Positions 35,313 through 44,703 of a stretch of 64,000 nucleotides of DNA are shown in pieces (within the stretch, counting starts at the first letter, position 1; each line of letters opens with the position of its first letter). A model generated the notes under the pieces. The model saw only the letters and a program-made list of their open reading frames with translations, ran no database searches and was not told the origin of the DNA. The position numbers were made by a program, and so were the translations under genes. The DNA comes from Vibrio agarivorans (GTDB lineage: Bacteria; Pseudomonadota; Gammaproteobacteria; Enterobacterales; Vibrionaceae). Where the stretch lies: contig NZ_JAUFQF010000001.1 of NCBI RefSeq assembly GCF_030409635.1, positions 806,001 to 870,000 on the forward strand, written 5' to 3'.

Positions 35313-35406
35313 AAGAACTCCTTTGCACTTGCCATAGCTTAAGCCCCTACTCTTGTTAAGACTCAAACTATGGCGAATGCCGATGCTAATTTACACTGGG
35401 GGAAAA

Positions 35407-36780
35407 TTAAGCTTCTATTATTTCTGGGCGAGTACCCTCAATTCTGTATATCTCGTCCAACAACAGTTGCTTGAGTTTTGCTTTCACATCATTAAGATCG
35501 GTGTTTGCAATCAAGTTTTCTAGCTGATTCGGGTCATCAGCAAGGTTATACAAAAACTCTTCTTGATAAACATCACTATCTTTTTCCAATAGACCACTCT
35601 GATCTGGCGCAGATACCGAGTAAGTCCACTGCTCAGTACGAATCGCACGACCTACTTGAGATTCACTGATTTGGATAAAGCTCACGTTCTCTTTTGAAGC
35701 TTGATCCAGGTACAGATCTTGCAGTGGTTGTCCTTGCATGTAATTTGGAACCTTGATGCCAGCAGCTTTAAGAAGCGTCGGCACGACATCAATAATACTC
35801 GCATGGTCATCAATAACCTGACCCGCTTTAGCACGTGGATCATAAATCACAAACGGAATACGGATAGAAGAGTCATGACACGAACGCTTATATTCACCAT
35901 TTCGGGTCTTGAAGTGCGAACCGTGATCACTTAGATAAACAATAACAGTATTATCGTCTAGTCCCTTGTCCTTAACTGCTTGACGAATTTTACCTACGTT
36001 TTCATCCAAGTTATGACAACAACCCAAGTAATCTGGGTACTCTTCTGCCCAATCACCATTAACAAACGGTGCTAGATCACCAGGAACTTTGAAGTCACTC
36101 CATTTATCTTTCGAACCGTGAGGGCCTTCATAGGTTTTTCTGTCATTCTGATGATGAGGTTCAAGGTAAGATAAGAACAAGAAGAATGGCTTTTCTTCTT
36201 CGAAGTTCTTAATGTAGTCTGTCGTCAAATCAGTTAGGAAGTCTGCGCGATACACATCTTCATCCCAGCTGACTTTATTGCCATCAATATCAAACATATG
36301 GCCACCGTAGCCATGCGACGTTCCTTCCAAAATATCCGACGCTACCCAGAAGTCTTTATAGCCACCACGATACTGTTTTGGGATCGCCGTAAAGCAGTTG
36401 TCGATCGTCTCACCAGAACTTTCTGTTGGAGCTGCAACAACAAAACCTTCATGAGCAGTATTGTTTGATGCTAAGTGCCACTTGCCGACATAACCAACAC
36501 TGTATCCTTCATCAGATAAGAAGTGTGCAACTGTTTTTTTGTCTTCAGGCAAAAGAATGTCATTTCTAAAACAGCCTGTCTCTGTAGGATACAGACCCGT
36601 CTGCATCGTAGAACGCGTTGGACCGCATACAGGGTTGACGGTAAATGCGTTTTCGAACATCACACCATCACGAGCGAGCTCGTCTAGGTTTGGAGTAACA
36701 GGCAACTCTTGACCGTAACAGCCTAAAGTGTCCCAACGCTGTTGGTCACTAAAAATAACAATAATGTTAGGCTTCTTCAT
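35407..36780 (-). CDS. Cytoplasmic type I sulfatase in the rhamnose operon
   Basis: 457 residues, starting directly with NIIVIFSDQQRWDTLG, so there is no signal peptide and the enzyme should be cytoplasmic. D12 and Q13 region and the CGPTR motif (C52, the formylglycine site) are in place; LSDHGSHFKTRNGEYKRSCHD carries late metal and sulfate ligands. It follows rhaM by 47 bases at the end of the rha operon. This suggests it removes sulfate from imported rhamnose-3-sulfate or a small oligomer ending in it (inference). A close relative is cut by the window's right edge at 63220-64000. Confidence 0.9.
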   Translation of the reverse strand: MKKPNIIVIFSDQQRWDTLGCYGQELPVTPNLDELARDGVMFENAFTVNPVCGPTRSTMQTGLYPTETGCFRNDILLPEDKKTVAHFLSDEGYSVGYVGKWHLASNNTAHEGFVVAAPTESSGETIDNCFTAIPKQYRGGYKDFWVASDILEGTSHGYGGHMFDIDGNKVSWDEDVYRADFLTDLTTDYIKNFEEEKPFFLFLSYLEPHHQNDRKTYEGPHGSKDKWSDFKVPGDLAPFVNGDWAEEYPDYLGCCHNLDENVGKIRQAVKDKGLDDNTVIVYLSDHGSHFKTRNGEYKRSCHDSSIRIPFVIYDPRAKAGQVIDDHASIIDVVPTLLKAAGIKVPNYMQGQPLQDLYLDQASKENVSFIQISESQVGRAIRTEQWTYSVSAPDQSGLLEKDSDVYQEEFLYNLADDPNQLENLIANTDLNDVKAKLKQLLLDEIYRIEGTRPEIIEA

Positions 36781-36827
36781 AATTTCCTCTTGATACTTTC
36801 TGCGTTTCTTCTCTGGTCATCAGATAA

Positions 36828-37142
36828 CTATGCAAGATAGAACATCTCTTGCAGCTCGGTGGACTTAGGGCTCATATCTGGATTCGTATCCATGATATCG
36901 TCCATGTACTTCCACCACTTCTGACATGCCTCAGATTTTGAAACGCCGTTCCATTTTTCGACAGATTCTAGCTCCACATACCCAAATAGGCAACCGGTTT
37001 CATCGTCTAGAAAAATAGAGTAATTTTTTGCACCTGCGGACTTAAGCTCCTGCACTAACTCAGGAAAAACATTGTCATGGCGCAATTTATATTCTTCAAA
37101 TTGTCCTTGATTAACTTTTAGCTTAAACGCTTTTCTAATCAC
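36828..37142 (-). CDS. rhaM: L-rhamnose mutarotase
   Basis: 104 residues, full length. The N-terminal RKAFKLKVNQGQFEEYKLRHDNVFPEL with its His, and the C-terminal pair CQKWWKYMDDIM, are family marks. It interconverts alpha and beta L-rhamnose to feed the isomerase. It lies 11 bases after rhaD and is part of the same operon. Confidence 0.95.
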   Translation of the reverse strand: MIRKAFKLKVNQGQFEEYKLRHDNVFPELVQELKSAGAKNYSIFLDDETGCLFGYVELESVEKWNGVSKSEACQKWWKYMDDIMDTNPDMSPKSTELQEMFYLA

Positions 37143-37153
37143 TTAACGCCTCC

Positions 37154-37966
37154 TTAAGCCAAGACTTTCTCATTGAGTTTTACGTTAAATGCAGACTCTA
37201 GCTCTTTAAACTCTTGAGGTTGAATCGTCTGACGTTTGCCGCCCATTGCGAGTACTTTCACTAAGATTTCCGCCGCTTTTTCCACTGTGTCCATCAAGCC
37301 AAACGCTAAGCTCATGTCTTCAGCTGAGCAGAACGTGCCATGGTGAGCCCAAATCGCAACATCATATTTTTTCATGAGTTCGCTGGTATGCTCAGCAATC
37401 GCTTTACCACCAGGAACCATCCAAGGAACAATACCAACACCATCAGGGAACACGACTGGACATTCGGTTGCCATCTCCCATAACTCGCGGGTAAATGTCT
37501 CGGCCTCAAGTGGCAAAACAAATGTCAGAGCAATAAGGTTCGTTGTGTGTGAATGCATCACAACACGATGCTGACCACCTGTTACATCAAACTTCACTGA
37601 GTGGTTCATTAGGTGAGCTGGTAATTCACTCGTAGGTTTTGCATTATTTTCAAGCCCCCACAATACTTTGTATTGACATCCATCTGGAGAAACTTGAATA
37701 ACACCCGCGTTTTCTTCAATGCAAACTTCTACATTTCGAAAGTACTTGCCACTGCCTGTTACGATAAAGTACTGATCCGCTAGGTTTGGTACTGCAACAC
37801 CAATATCGATCCAAGTGTCAGACTCAGAGAAAAATGCGCTTGCTTCTTTCACCTCAGCATCAGTCAGTCGGTAAGACAAGTTACCGCCATTACGTTCATG
37901 CCAACCTTTTAGCCATGCATCTTGAGCTGTTTTCTTGAATTCTTTTACGAATGCTAACTGTTCCAT
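37154..37966 (-). CDS. rhaD: Rhamnulose-1-phosphate aldolase
   Basis: 270 residues, class II aldolase of the RhaD/FucA type. GWHERNGGNLSYRL begins the phosphate site; zinc ligands are in VVMHSHTTNLIAL (two His) and AIWAHHGTFC, with the catalytic Glu in the N-terminal half. It splits rhamnulose-1-phosphate into DHAP and L-lactaldehyde. Lactaldehyde is the substrate of both FucO enzymes here. Its ATG touches the rhaA stop (one-base overlap). Confidence 0.95.
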   Translation of the reverse strand: MEQLAFVKEFKKTAQDAWLKGWHERNGGNLSYRLTDAEVKEASAFFSESDTWIDIGVAVPNLADQYFIVTGSGKYFRNVEVCIEENAGVIQVSPDGCQYKVLWGLENNAKPTSELPAHLMNHSVKFDVTGGQHRVVMHSHTTNLIALTFVLPLEAETFTRELWEMATECPVVFPDGVGIVPWMVPGGKAIAEHTSELMKKYDVAIWAHHGTFCSAEDMSLAFGLMDTVEKAAEILVKVLAMGGKRQTIQPQEFKELESAFNVKLNEKVLA

Positions 37967-39231
37967 TACTGACCTCGCTTAAGCAAAACTTCTTCTTCAT
38001 AAATCTCAACTGCTCTAAACCAATCTTCGTTCGCAGGAACATCATTGATTTCACAGAAGTAATTCCAAATATCACCGAGTGGATATGTTTTTAGCTCTTC
38101 CATCAGAACGAGACGCTGAGTAAAGTCACCTTCGTTTTGTAGCTGAGTCAGTTTTTCATTTGGCATTAGCATCGCTTCTAGTAATGCTTTTTGCATATTG
38201 CGTGTACCTAAAACCCAAGCAGCTACACGATTGATGCTCGCATCGAAGAAGTCTAAACCTAGGTAAACTTTGTCCAGGCTGTCAGTACGAACAAGCTCTT
38301 TAGCGATTTCCTTCACTTCATCATTGAACGTTACTACGTGATCGCTGTCCCAACGTACCGGGCGAGTTACGTGTAGAGCCAACTCGTCTTGGTAAAGCAA
38401 CATTGATGAAATCTTGTCAGCAACAGACTCAGTTGGGTGATAGTGACCGTTATCAAGCAAACACAGTTTATTGTTAGCAATCGCGTAACCCATGTAGAAC
38501 TCATGAGAACCTACTGTGTATGACTCTACACCAATACCGAATACTTTCGATTCAACAGAGTCCTTGTTGTACTTCTCATCAACTTCTACAGCGAAGATTT
38601 CGTCTAAAGACTCTTTAAGACGTTGACGAGGCTCGAAACGATTACTTGGTGTATCTTTGTAACCATCTGGAATCCAGATATTAGTTAAACATGTTTGATC
38701 TAACTCTTTGCCTAGGTATTCACCAATTTTTCGTGAAGCGATACAGTGTTTTACCCAAAAATCACGCACTTCCTTATTTGGGTGAGAAAGCGTCAAGCCA
38801 TCACTAGCTTTAGGGTGAGAGAATAGGCTCGGGTTAAAATCTAAACCTAAGCTACGCTCTTTCGCCCATTCAACCCAGCCAGCAAAATGCTCTGGCTTTA
38901 ATTCATCACGCTCTACCACTTCACCATGAGTTTCTGCGTAAAGTGCGTGAAGGTTAATTTTATGTGTACCAGGAATTAGGCTTAGTGCTTTATCTAAATC
39001 AGCACGCAACTCTTGAGCATTTGTTGCTTTACCTGGGTAACTACCTGTCGCAGAAATACCGCCTGACAGTTCATGGCGAGCTTCTTCAAAGCCCGTGACA
39101 TCGTCACCCTGCCAACAGTGAATAGATACCTTTACACTCTTTAGTTTTTCTAAAACAGCATCAACATCAATTCCCCATTTTGCATATAGAGATTTGCTTA
39201 ATTCATATCTATCTTTCAAAGTGTTTTCCAT
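37966..39231 (-). CDS. rhaA: L-rhamnose isomerase
   Basis: 421 residues, about the family length (419). SVHCWQGDD-type start (here [15 protein letters not shown]), [20 protein letters not shown] and [11 protein letters not shown] carry metal and substrate contacts. It converts L-rhamnose to L-rhamnulose in the cytoplasm with Mn2+. I chose ATG 39231; an ATG two codons earlier (39237) is possible. It follows rhaB by 12 bases. Confidence 0.95.
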   Translation of the reverse strand: MENTLKDRYELSKSLYAKWGIDVDAVLEKLKSVKVSIHCWQGDDVTGFEEARHELSGGISATGSYPGKATNAQELRADLDKALSLIPGTHKINLHALYAETHGEVVERDELKPEHFAGWVEWAKERSLGLDFNPSLFSHPKASDGLTLSHPNKEVRDFWVKHCIASRKIGEYLGKELDQTCLTNIWIPDGYKDTPSNRFEPRQRLKESLDEIFAVEVDEKYNKDSVESKVFGIGVESYTVGSHEFYMGYAIANNKLCLLDNGHYHPTESVADKISSMLLYQDELALHVTRPVRWDSDHVVTFNDEVKEIAKELVRTDSLDKVYLGLDFFDASINRVAAWVLGTRNMQKALLEAMLMPNEKLTQLQNEGDFTQRLVLMEELKTYPLGDIWNYFCEINDVPANEDWFRAVEIYEEEVLLKRGQ

Positions 39232-39243
39232 GATCATTCCTAC

Positions 39244-40617
39244 TTATATACTATTCTTTACGTAGCTTTTCGCTGTTTCTAAACTATTAATCTCACCCAT
39301 AGATAACATCTGAACCATGATATTACCCATACCTGTAGCCTCTACTGGACCAACTACAATTTCTTTTCCTGTTTCTTCTGCTATTAATTCATTTAGCAGC
39401 TCGTTTTTACTTCCACCACCAATAATATTAATCTTGCTGATTTTTTTGCCTGTAACCTCAACCATTTCATTGATAAATTCTGAATAACATTTAGCCAGAC
39501 TGCGATAAACACAGATGCAAATCTCACCGATTTCAGTTGGATATTGCTGACCTGTCTCTTTGCAATAATCTACAATTTCTTCGATCATGTTTTCACTAAC
39601 AAAAAATCGTTCATTATTTACGTCAATAACCGAAGTAAAGTCTCTCGACTCTCGCGCCATTTGAGCCAGTTCTGCGTATGAGAATCTGTAATCAAGGATT
39701 CTGGACACTTCTTGAATAATCCATAGGCCCATAATGTTTTTTAAGAAGCGGAATCGTTTGTCGTATCCACCTTCATTGGTAAAGTTGTTATTTCTCGACA
39801 TATCTGAAACGATAGGCTTTTCTACTTCTTTACCTAATAGTGACCACGTACCGGAACTCAGAATTACCCCTTCCTCTTCGATGTCAAACACGCTAGCAAT
39901 AAAAGCTGAACCAGTATCATGAGTCGCTGGTAACACCACCTCACAATCAAAACCAATCTTCTGTTTAATGCTGTCTTTGAGACGTCCAATACAGTGTCCT
40001 GGGAGTTGAGCCTGACCAAAGATATCGGACTTAACACCTGCAACTTCTAAAAGGTCCTTGTCCCATTGACCGCTATTGACATTGAACATCTGGGTTGTCG
40101 TTGCGTTTGAGTACTCATTAACTTTCTTACCAGTGAGTAGAAAGTTAAGGTAGTCAGGAATCATAAGAAAAGAATCAGCGCGTTCTTTATCTTCACGAGC
40201 CATTGAACTAAGTTGATATAAAGTATTAAAGCTCATAAACTGGATGCCAGTTTTATTGTAAATCTCTTTACAACCGACCTGTTCAACTATTGATTCCATT
40301 ATTCCTTTAGTGCGTTCGTCACGATAGGAAACCGTATTACCAATAATATTATCTTGGTTATCCAGTAGAACATAATCAACACCCCAAGTATCAATACCAA
40401 TGCTCTTGGGGATTTTGTTTAGCTTCGTACACTCTTCAAGACCTAAAAGAATATGTGAAAAAAGTGATTCAAAATCCCAGCAAAGCTGACCATCTTTTTC
40501 TGATAACTTATTAGAAAATCTGTAAATCTCTTCGAGAATGATTTTACCGTTATTCAGGTAACCTAATAAATGCCTACCACTAGAGGCACCTATGTCAACG
40601 GCTAGAAAATAATTCAT
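39244..40617 (-). CDS. rhaB: Rhamnulokinase
   Basis: 457 residues, FGGY kinase family. LAVDIGASSGRHLLGY is the phosphate-1 motif, SIGIDTWGVDYVLLD follows, and LSSGTWSLLG and IIGGGSKNELL complete the ATP site. It phosphorylates L-rhamnulose at C1. ATG 40617 has GGAGG 6 bases upstream; the frame extends to 40659 without support. The sequence looks somewhat closer to Firmicutes RhaB than to enterobacterial RhaB (impression only, no search), so transfer is possible. First gene of rhaB-A-D-M-sulfatase. Confidence 0.93.
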   Translation of the reverse strand: MNYFLAVDIGASSGRHLLGYLNNGKIILEEIYRFSNKLSEKDGQLCWDFESLFSHILLGLEECTKLNKIPKSIGIDTWGVDYVLLDNQDNIIGNTVSYRDERTKGIMESIVEQVGCKEIYNKTGIQFMSFNTLYQLSSMAREDKERADSFLMIPDYLNFLLTGKKVNEYSNATTTQMFNVNSGQWDKDLLEVAGVKSDIFGQAQLPGHCIGRLKDSIKQKIGFDCEVVLPATHDTGSAFIASVFDIEEEGVILSSGTWSLLGKEVEKPIVSDMSRNNNFTNEGGYDKRFRFLKNIMGLWIIQEVSRILDYRFSYAELAQMARESRDFTSVIDVNNERFFVSENMIEEIVDYCKETGQQYPTEIGEICICVYRSLAKCYSEFINEMVEVTGKKISKINIIGGGSKNELLNELIAEETGKEIVVGPVEATGMGNIMVQMLSMGEINSLETAKSYVKNSI

Positions 40618-40653
40618 AACAACCTCCGATTTGATAATTAAATAATACCGAAA

Positions 40654-40712
40654 GTCCAATTTTCTAAAATGCCCTAATCTGCCCTAAAGAGTGTCATTTT
40701 TTGCAATTGGAC
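40654..40712 (-). promoter_or_regulatory. Candidate operator of the rha operon
   Basis: Two direct copies of TGCCCTAA (40670-40677 and 40680-40687), 10 bp apart and so on one face of the helix, lie inside an 8-bp inverted repeat GTCCAATT (40654-40661) / AATTGGAC (40705-40712). Similar GCCCT(T/A)A words precede the GH88 gene (near 47948) and lie in the AraC/symporter gap (46773). AraC proteins often use such direct repeats. Not verified. Confidence 0.4.
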
Positions 40713-41022
40713 AACGCTTTTCATGGAACCACTTCTAGACAACTGTCTCGACTAAAAGCCATGTAGAAATAAGCGAGGAGGTACCAAAACAGGTACTAGA
40801 AGCAACACTCTTTTTGACTCTAGGGAATATTGATTTTAGGGGGGGGATGATTCTAGGAGAATGGGTTGTTTAAAAATGGCCTAGTGATGACCGTGGACAT
40901 GGATAGGCACAAGTTATGACTGAACATTCCTACATCGTAAGAGCGTAAAATTTACAAAATCGTAGTTGGTAATGTGATAGTCGACGTTATATCAATTGGT
41001 CATCATCCATAAGAAGGGAGCG

Positions 41023-41052
41023 CTTTCGAGTAAAAAACGCCCCCCTTTTTTG
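41023..41052 (+). terminator. Orphan terminator-like hairpin on the plus strand
   Basis: AAGGGAGCG can pair with CGCCCCCCTT around a 13-base loop and is followed by TTTT. No plus-strand gene lies upstream within 5 kb, so it might end a small RNA or be a relic. Confidence 0.35.
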
Positions 41053-41159
41053 TCACCTTGAACACAACTTTGTAGCGCAATAAGTCCAACTAGAAAAATA
41101 GGGAACATATCTGCGAAAAGAAAGTCACTTTGTGAAGTGCTCCCCTCTACCGATACAGC

Positions 41160-42836
41160 TTACTTCAGCCATTCAATCTGGTACTTCTGTACGGAAAACG
41201 AAGGAATTGTATTCGTAATCTTAATCATACTACCTTCAACACCTTCATCAACAACACTTGAGGTCTTCCACTCACTCCACTTAAGTTCATTCACACCATC
41301 ATATTTATCTTTGACACTATTAAAGAACTTACGGCCTTCTTCATTCAGCGCGTCATTCACAGGTGCTAGAGTGTGCACGTCATCATTTCTCCATCCTCCC
41401 TCACTAGAAGATTGTTGAGATTTCGGAAACTCTGCAAAAAACATCTGCTCTCGGTTATTAGACCGATCGAACTGAGCAACGCGGTATCGATATTTTGTAT
41501 TTTTAGGTTGATCCACTTTTAGCTCAACTGCGATATTTTCATCATCCTGATAGCTAAAGTCATCTTTGTTAAAGCTAAACATCAAAAGGTCAAAACCAGA
41601 ATCATCGGCCTTGCGGGTAAAAATACCATCAATGAGGTTACCTTCTGTCTTAGGCTCTCCCTCTACATTGCTTTGGTATAACTCGTTTCCTACCATATCA
41701 AAAAGAGCTGACTGAGTGAGTGCTTCTGAGTTATAGGTACCATCTCGCTTTACATTACCCCACTGGAATAAGCGACCGACATTTTTTTCTAACATCATTT
41801 TTGAGAACAGAGCAAAAAACGCAGAACCGTGGGAGGATTCAACACTTGAAAATCCTGCACGCTTCATTTTCACAATATATTTGAACTCATGAATTTCAAA
41901 ACTGGCATCTGAGTTGTAATCTTCATGCTCTAGAATTGGTGCCATGTGATTTTGATAGACCGCATCCATATCCATCTCTTCTGGGTGTGTGACCATCGGA
42001 TAGTAAGAGATCGCTAAAAAATCATAAGGCACATTGTTCTCTTTGGCCCAACTGACAAAATGAGTGGCGTACGCATCTTCTTTTTCACCGGTATAATCAA
42101 CATACTGGCTAACAAAAGCGGCTTCCCTAAAGTGAACGCCAATCGCAGCTTCAGGTAACACAGCATGAACTGCCTCTACTGTATTTTCATAGTGATCGAA
42201 GAACTCTTGACGAGTTGCAGACCAGTGCTGTGGTCGAGTATCAATCTCTGATCCGACTCTAAATCGCCATGATTCTACTGTTTCTTTGCCATATTTATCG
42301 ACAAGGTGACCAATAAATGACTGAATGTAGGTATTCCAAGCTTTAGGGTCTTGAGGCGGTAGGCCGTTACCATAGACTCCGACACGGTCTTTCGCTAAGT
42401 AATGAACACCATCCGGCTCTTCTACAAAGTTATAGCCCTCTTGGAAAGCCCAAGGAGGATTATCTAAAACAATTTGGAATATATCCCAATCATTTTCAAT
42501 CCAGTGGTCGATACGACGAGTCGCTGCCTCAAAATTATAGGTAAACTTTTCGCCATCCCATAAATAGGTATCACCAGAAAGGTCTTGGTTATACCAGCCA
42601 CCGAGCATACGCACCGTGTTTACTTTGGCATTACGGCCAAATCTCGCTGGCTTCTCAACAGGATTACCTCTCTCAGTTCGTACACTCACATCGAAGAAAT
42701 CATACACTTCACCAATGTGATTACCGGAATCAGTATAATCACTAGAAATAACCTTAATATTATCCGCGTAACTTCCCGCAGACAATGAAACAATCATAGC
42801 GGCAAAACATGACCTGAACAAACGATTACTTTTCAC
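41160..42836 (-). CDS. Periplasmic GH39-like glycoside hydrolase
   Basis: 558 residues with a signal peptide (cut after about 24, SYA-D). The body is a TIM barrel of the GH39/clan A type: NTVRMLGGWYNQ, then VESWRFRVGSEIDTRP, in which E197 is the likely acid/base, and SFEIHEFKYI, where the second Glu is the likely nucleophile. GH39 enzymes are mostly beta-xylosidases, and GH39 members occur in ulvan loci of marine Bacteroidota. It probably removes xylose or an uncommon residue from ulvan oligomers in the periplasm. Substrate is inferred from context. Confidence 0.72.
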   Translation of the reverse strand: MKSNRLFRSCFAAMIVSLSAGSYADNIKVISSDYTDSGNHIGEVYDFFDVSVRTERGNPVEKPARFGRNAKVNTVRMLGGWYNQDLSGDTYLWDGEKFTYNFEAATRRIDHWIENDWDIFQIVLDNPPWAFQEGYNFVEEPDGVHYLAKDRVGVYGNGLPPQDPKAWNTYIQSFIGHLVDKYGKETVESWRFRVGSEIDTRPQHWSATRQEFFDHYENTVEAVHAVLPEAAIGVHFREAAFVSQYVDYTGEKEDAYATHFVSWAKENNVPYDFLAISYYPMVTHPEEMDMDAVYQNHMAPILEHEDYNSDASFEIHEFKYIVKMKRAGFSSVESSHGSAFFALFSKMMLEKNVGRLFQWGNVKRDGTYNSEALTQSALFDMVGNELYQSNVEGEPKTEGNLIDGIFTRKADDSGFDLLMFSFNKDDFSYQDDENIAVELKVDQPKNTKYRYRVAQFDRSNNREQMFFAEFPKSQQSSSEGGWRNDDVHTLAPVNDALNEEGRKFFNSVKDKYDGVNELKWSEWKTSSVVDEGVEGSMIKITNTIPSFSVQKYQIEWLK

Positions 42837-42942
42837 TTATCGAACTCCTAAATTACAAATAGACTACCGCAATAGAATCAAGCAACTAATTGAAGCCAAC
42901 CTATGTTGGGCAGTCTATTAAAGACAAATAACTCAATGATTT

Positions 42943-44268
42943 TTAATTTAAACTTTCTTTAACTTCTTTTACGCGCTTTTCAGTCAGTGGGTAGAAATTA
43001 ACCATAGCGGCTACGGTGATAAAAATAGCACCTGGAATGAGTGTATATAACGCATTAATCATTGTAAGAGCGCTAACAGATTGAACCTCTGCACCTCCAA
43101 CATACCCACCGAATGCTAACAGCCAACCTAACATGGCCCCACCTAGCGCGACACCAAATTTTATTGAAAATAGATTTGTTGAGAAAACCACACCACCTAA
43201 AGAGCGTCCTGAAAGATGTTTTTCATAATCAACAACATCAGACATCATGCTCCATAGGAATGGACTTGCTGCCATTTTCAAAAAGTTAACAATGATCATC
43301 AGAGCAATGAGCAAATTAATTTGGTGACTTGGTATGAAGAACATTAATACAGCGAACATGCCCATTAGATAATTGATAATCTGATATGATTTTACTTTAT
43401 CAAGCTTTCCAAACAGAGGTATCGCACACATGGCACCTAGTACACCCGCCAATTTTCCTAAGACCATAAATAGTGTCACTAAATCAGGTCTTTCCAAAAA
43501 GCTCACCACATAATAGATAATGACGGCATCTTTCAGCACAAAGCCAACTAACATGATGATATTCTGAATAAATAGTACTCGCCATGCAGGATTCTTAGAC
43601 AAGTGTTTCAAGTCATCTTTCAAGTTACCACTTTTAGTCTGTCTCACATCATGCTTCTCTTTGACATTAAAAAAGCAGAACAGGAATAGAACAACAGATA
43701 GGCTTGACATAACCGACATTGCGCCGATATAACCCAGACGTAAATCACCACCACCGATGTAATCGACAAGTTTCATTGCAAGAACGACAATCACCAAGCC
43801 TGCAATTGAGGTCATCGTAAATCGATATGACTGCAAACTCGTTCTTTCGTTTGAATCGCTAGAAAGCGTATTGGCCATCGCACAATAAGGTACATTGATC
43901 ATTGTGTACATTAAAGTGAGGAATATATATGATGCATAGGCGTATATGAGTTTGCCTGTTTCGCCAAATTCCGGAGTATAGAAAACTAAGATACAAGAAA
44001 TTCCAAACGGCACAGCAACCCAAAGTAAATATGGGCGATAACGACCAAATTTGGAGTTTGTACGATCTGCCAACGAACCAATCAGAGGGTCAGTTATTGC
44101 ATCGAGAATTCTTACGATTAGGAACATTGTCCCCATGTGGGCAGGAGACAAACCGTACACATCCGTGTAAAAAAACGCCAAAAATAGCATCACGGTTTGC
44201 CATACAAATGCGCAACCCGCATCACCGGCACCGTAAGCTATCTTTTCTCTTACTTTTAACCCTGTCAT
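42943..44268 (-). CDS. Glycoside-cation symporter of the GPH (MelB-type) MFS family
   Basis: 441 residues, 12 membrane spans. Family marks are REKIAYGAGDAGCAFVWQTV at the start, DAITDPLIGSLADRTNSKFGRYRPYLLW after span 2, and MSDVVDYEKHLSGRSLGG in the second half. It couples Na+ or H+ to uptake of sugars or glycosides, often uronides. It lies between GH39 and an SSS symporter, all on the minus strand, with gaps of about 106 and 435 bp. The substrate might be rhamnose, xylose or an unsaturated disaccharide. Confidence 0.88.
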   Translation of the reverse strand: MTGLKVREKIAYGAGDAGCAFVWQTVMLFLAFFYTDVYGLSPAHMGTMFLIVRILDAITDPLIGSLADRTNSKFGRYRPYLLWVAVPFGISCILVFYTPEFGETGKLIYAYASYIFLTLMYTMINVPYCAMANTLSSDSNERTSLQSYRFTMTSIAGLVIVVLAMKLVDYIGGGDLRLGYIGAMSVMSSLSVVLFLFCFFNVKEKHDVRQTKSGNLKDDLKHLSKNPAWRVLFIQNIIMLVGFVLKDAVIIYYVVSFLERPDLVTLFMVLGKLAGVLGAMCAIPLFGKLDKVKSYQIINYLMGMFAVLMFFIPSHQINLLIALMIIVNFLKMAASPFLWSMMSDVVDYEKHLSGRSLGGVVFSTNLFSIKFGVALGGAMLGWLLAFGGYVGGAEVQSVSALTMINALYTLIPGAIFITVAAMVNFYPLTEKRVKEVKESLN

Positions 44269-44703
44269 TACTTCACCTTATTATTCACAACCTAGCACTA
44301 TAGATGTTAGCGATAAATTAGTTTCTAAAGATATTTGTTAACGACCAGTTTAATGTAATTACACTTATTAATTAGTGAGCAAAACCTCAACTTCATAGTA
44401 TATAAAAACGACAAAAACACTTATATTGCATTTACCGTTATTAATAATCAGCAAACTAAGCTCGCCATACGATTTTAATAACCATCAAACCTTGCCAATC
44501 AATAGGGTTATTTTTGCCATTAGGAATTATTATCATAATACTTCCTTAAAGCATCCAAAATCACACTAACTGTCTGCTGAGGTTTTCCAATTTTAAAGGC
44601 CTAACTTTGTAGTTTAGTAAGCAAAAAAAAGGCCTATTTGGAGGCCTTTTAAATTATATCTTTTGTTTACTCAAATTTAACTTATATAAGACGGTTATTA
44701 TAA
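44269..44703. other. Gene-free stretch between symporter genes
   Basis: About 435 bp, AT-rich. It contains the terminator of the upstream symporter gene at 44623-44650 and presumably the promoter of the MelB-type gene. I see no other gene or repeat. Confidence 0.5.
44623..44650 (-). terminator. Rho-independent terminator after SSS symporter
   Basis: On the minus strand AAAAGGCCTCC pairs with a GGCC-containing arm around ATTTGG and is followed by eight T. Symmetric A/T flanks make it potentially bidirectional. Confidence 0.82.

Larger units (their letters stand above)
40618..41159. other. Gene-free stretch: rha-operon promoter and unexplained sequence
   Basis: About 540 bp without a supported gene. 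Next to rhaB (40654-40712) lie repeats that look like an operator. Further on is a run of eight G (about 40839-40846) and a GC-rich hairpin on the plus strand at about 41023-41052, with T-run, that has no gene in front of it. The last 100 bp before the GH39 stop show only a weak hairpin (CACTT/AAGTG). Confidence 0.45.
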
